Part shown: one piece after another, positions 61,078 to 64,000 of the stretch | How positions within the stretch are numbered: the first letter of the stretch is position 1 | Layout of the letters: every line of letters begins with the position of its first letter | Assembly (NCBI GenBank): GCA_016714125.1 | Contig: JADJNX010000011.1 | Span: 18,383 to 82,382, forward strand | Length of the DNA: 64,000 nucleotides | Source of the DNA: Ignavibacteriales bacterium | GTDB taxonomy: Bacteria; Bacteroidota; Ignavibacteria; Ignavibacteriales; Ignavibacteriaceae | Direction of reading: 5' to 3' | The notes under the pieces: model-generated | Seen by the model: the letters and a program-made list of their open reading frames with translations, nothing else | Databases searched by the model: none | Told to the model about the DNA's origin: nothing | Translations under genes and position numbers: made by a program

Positions 61078-64000
61078 TTGCATTATTTATAATTCTTTTA
61101 ACAGATGGGGCCTCGAGGCGTTAGATTATATCCCGCAAATAGGCTTTTTCGATTTTGTCGTTGTGGGGTATGATTCCATGGACACAGATGGCTGATCCCC
61201 GACTAAGATACAAGATGAGGTTGTACATAAGGGTTGAAGATAATGATACCTCTGTTTTAAGGAATGCAATCTGGGTACACGCAGGGCTTTTTGATGAAAC
61301 TCCAATAAATCAACCAACATTTGAAAAACGGAGGAATTTTTTCACAGAACCACCTGAGATACCTTTGGAATCAGTGGGAATAACCCAAACTTTCACTAAC
61401 AGACAATTACCCGAAAGTTCTGAATATTATTGGATTGAGACTAACTATTTTAATGTTACGCAAGACATGAACCTTGCATTTCATGTTTCATGGGCTGGTA
61501 ATCTTACACTTTATCTCGATAAAGTAGTTTTTGTCAGCCAGGAGTTTGACAGCTTATATGTTCGTTCAGACTCAACATTAATGACTGCTATCAAGTCTGA
61601 ACTCAGTTCAGTTTACACAACAACTATAATTAACCATGACAGATTTCAGAGTTTCTACTTTGATGAGCCTTTCCAGCTTTCAGCGGAATACCGGAAAGAC
61701 CTTCAGACAGAAATTTTCTCGAAAGCAACTTCAAACAATAACCTTGAATTAAACGGTGCAACAGGAGGAGTACCGGGATATTTCCTTCATTTTGATATAA
61801 ACTGGGCATCACCCACATCAACACGGTTGAAGAATTATCTCTTGTATAATCTTTACCCCATCGGGTCAGGAACAACTTATTCACAAGACCATGTACAGTC
61901 AATGTTAAATACTTTTGTGAATTATCATAACTTTGATGAAGGAGGGGATGGCCCATATCAGTATTCAGGTTTGCGGTCAGCGCAATTGGCGGCACAACGT
62001 TATAACACTAATGAAATAGATGATATACCTCTGGTAATGACTCTGGGAGTACATTCCGAGCAATATGTTGTCGTTAGTGGAGGTTCACCACATGTTGTAC
62101 CGGGACCTCACAGTAGAAGAGCACCAACTTATGATGAGATAATGGCACAAGGTAACCTGGCACTTGCCTACGGGGCAAAGGGATTCATGTATTACATGAT
62201 TCCAACCCGGACAGGTGCGGGAGTGGCTGGTGATACATCCTGGAATACTTATGGGTTATTTGATGATAGCGCAGCGGTTTATGATTCAAGTAATTCAGGA
62301 GCAGGTCTCGTCCAGGATCCTTCACACAATCAGGTCCCCAATCACAGGTATCGTGCAGTCAAAGATTTTATAAGTTCGATAAGTCTGATAGATACGGTAT
62401 TCCTGGGTCTAAAATGGATAAATGGGAAAAGTTGGCATTTGGCATATACAGGCCCAACCCCATGGCTTGATAATGTAGTGACAAAATATCCCGGTTTTCA
62501 GTCTGATGATATAACCCCATATGTTGAAACCGGTGAATTTGTTGAATTTGGAGAGACTGCTGAAGATGCAGATGAGAGGTATGTTTATCTTGTGAACAGA
62601 AGGTGTAACAAACAATCAACTTCTTCCGGAGATGACTATTCAGACAGATACATTACTTTTAAGGTAACAAGATTTAAGGATTATGTTAACTATAAGATCA
62701 CCAATCTAAAAAACAATGATGTATATTTCAGGACTTACAACCAAACAATGAGTATATACCTTGCCGCAGGAGGTGGTACTCTTCTGAAAATAGAACCGGT
62801 TGTGCATAGCGGTGGAACTCTAATTGAGAGTGAAACAGTAAAACATCAGGTAGATGTAAAGAGTGACCTCATACTAACTTCAGGAAAAACTCTTACAATT
62901 ACGAATGGTGCAGACATGAGGTTTCTAAATTCATCACAACTTGACGTCAGTTCTGCAACTCTTTACATTTTTACAACAAACTCAAGTATCGCGAAACTTG
63001 ATTTTGTGACTCGTGATTGGACAGCAGGAAACGGAATAGTTGCCGGTGGTGCAAATGTTTCGATCAATAACGCTATAATTAGTAATGGAAGTGCAGGTAT
63101 TTCAGCATGGAACCCGGCTTCGTTGAGCATATCAAACACAACTATTGAAAACTGCTGGTTTGGAGTTGCGGTACAGTCAAGACCAATAGGATCGATATAT
63201 CTTGATAATGTAAAAGTACTGAATTGTGATGCAAGAGGCGTTACACTTGATAATGCAAATCTTGAGATTAAAAATTCAAGAATCAGTGGTAGTGACTACG
63301 GCATTAGGATTGTGAACGGAATGGTTTTTCGGGGAGATTACAATGCATGGTACCAATACGGACTTGATACTCTCTCGTACAACTCGTGTGGTCTTTACAG
63401 TTATGATTCAGATGTGAATTTTGGATTTTACGATGAGCCGGATTTTCAAGGCATTAACAATCTTTTCAGCGAAAACTCTACCAATATTGTTGCATGGGAG
63501 GGTTCTGAGATCTCCGCTCAACACAATTTCTGGGACGACATCAGTGACCTTCGGATAGAAGTTGACCTTAAGAGCAATGTATATACATCACCTGAATTGG
63601 AAGAGGGTTCTGACAATCCACTTGAGGGAGATGAGTCAGACCAAAAAGCAAACACAGGAAAATTTGCCAATGGAGAAGGTAGCACAGTAAAAGAGAAAAT
63701 TGGTATTATTCGAGGATTGATCAAATCCGGAAAACCGAAATTGGCTCGAGTTCTTTGTGTAAATATTCTGGAAAATAATTCAGACGATGAACTTGTTCCT
63801 CTTGCTTTAAGACTGTTTAAAAGAACATTCAATGGGGAAGAAATAGTCGACTACAAGGCATTTCTTAAACATGGAAACAACACAAGAAAAGGCACCATTG
63901 CAAAAGGATTGCTTCAGGTTCAAAATGCCCTCTTTGAAGGTAATCCAATAGTATATCTCGATTCTATCGCAAGTGAGTATACAAAGAAGTTTCCTGCAGA
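61067..64000 (+). CDS. Large secreted TIM-barrel/beta-helix protein (partial, N-terminus disrupted)
   Basis: From about 61188 the frame stays open to the window edge (over 930 codons), so the C-terminus is missing. Middle motifs FYFDEPFQLS, GVPGYFLHFDINW and YGAKGFMYYMIPT look like a TIM-barrel glycosidase fold. After about 62800, coils such as SGKTLTITNGADMRF suggest a right-handed beta-helix, and an alpha-helical stretch ends the visible part. The start at ATG 61067 reads into a signal-like frame, but at least one base change or a small loss before 61188 breaks it; an extra A there would give a MKKIVALFIILL signal. I do not recognise the exact family. Confidence 0.6.

Noticed and set aside
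61126..63832. Four minus-strand ORFs in the last 3 kb
   Set aside because: All are shadows of one long plus-strand frame that stays open to the window edge.

Overview
The window looks like a chromosomal segment of an uncultured member of the Ignavibacteria or a close relative in the Bacteroidota/Chlorobi (FCB) group. The main evidence is a recurrent C-terminal type IX secretion (T9SS) sorting domain with the signature QNYPNPFNPST, ending in a (V/I)RKM(I/T)LLK-like tail. It closes at least five large surface proteins. An alternative complex III operon, a C25 (gingipain-type) peptidase and an A+T-rich base composition fit the same group. One tRNA gene, tRNA-Ala(GGC), is present. I see no phage, IS element, CRISPR array or rRNA gene.

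Layout. (1) 1-2.7 kb, minus strand: start of an alternative complex III operon (pentaheme ActA, a small membrane protein, and ActB cut by the window edge). (2) 3.0-12.1 kb, minus strand: a tightly packed run comprising a LOG-family protein, a PAS histidine kinase, two bacterial microcompartment (BMC) shell proteins, a YbbR protein, thymidylate kinase, an S41 protease, a zinc-ribbon membrane protein and a GlcD/GlcF-type hydroxyacid dehydrogenase. (3) 12.2-20.4 kb: a secreted DUF4384-like protein, a second histidine kinase, a beta-helix T9SS protein, tRNA-Ala, a broken MFS transporter and an M28 peptidase. (4) 20.4-34.3 kb, plus strand: three very large T9SS surface proteins; the last two are tandem paralogues. 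(5) 34.5-52.4 kb, minus strand: ornithine carbamoyltransferase, carbamate kinase, a cyclic-2,3-diphosphoglycerate-synthetase-like GTPase, GlmS, a methyltransferase, a giant C25 peptidase, a Wzi-like protein, a sugar transferase, a tetrahydrobiopterin pathway with phenylalanine hydroxylase, and NadA. (6) 52.5-64 kb: a secreted deacetylase-like T9SS protein, TauE/SafE, AroB and AroK, a beta-barrel protein, a parvulin foldase, and two further surface proteins, the last cut by the window edge.

The most coherent metabolic unit is the operon at 48.4-51.4 kb. It encodes GTP cyclohydrolase I, a 6-pyruvoyl-tetrahydropterin synthase with the eukaryote-type CNN motif, a sepiapterin-reductase-like SDR, and the BH4-dependent phenylalanine hydroxylase that would use the product. 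The most unusual unit is the BMC pair, because one shell protein carries a C-terminal tail resembling a Rho_N/SAP fold and no other microcompartment genes are nearby. Sigma-54-type promoters (GG-N10-GC) lie upstream of two T9SS surface-protein genes, with a weaker match at a third.

Caution on sequence quality: about twenty genes or segments are interrupted by single-base shifts, many at homopolymer runs, inside otherwise well-preserved families (GlmS, AroB, the C25 peptidase and others). These look like read or assembly errors rather than pseudogenes, so I report each such gene as one reconstructed CDS. Two loci, in the MFS transporter and in the second FN3 paralogue, appear to lack about 200 bases each.
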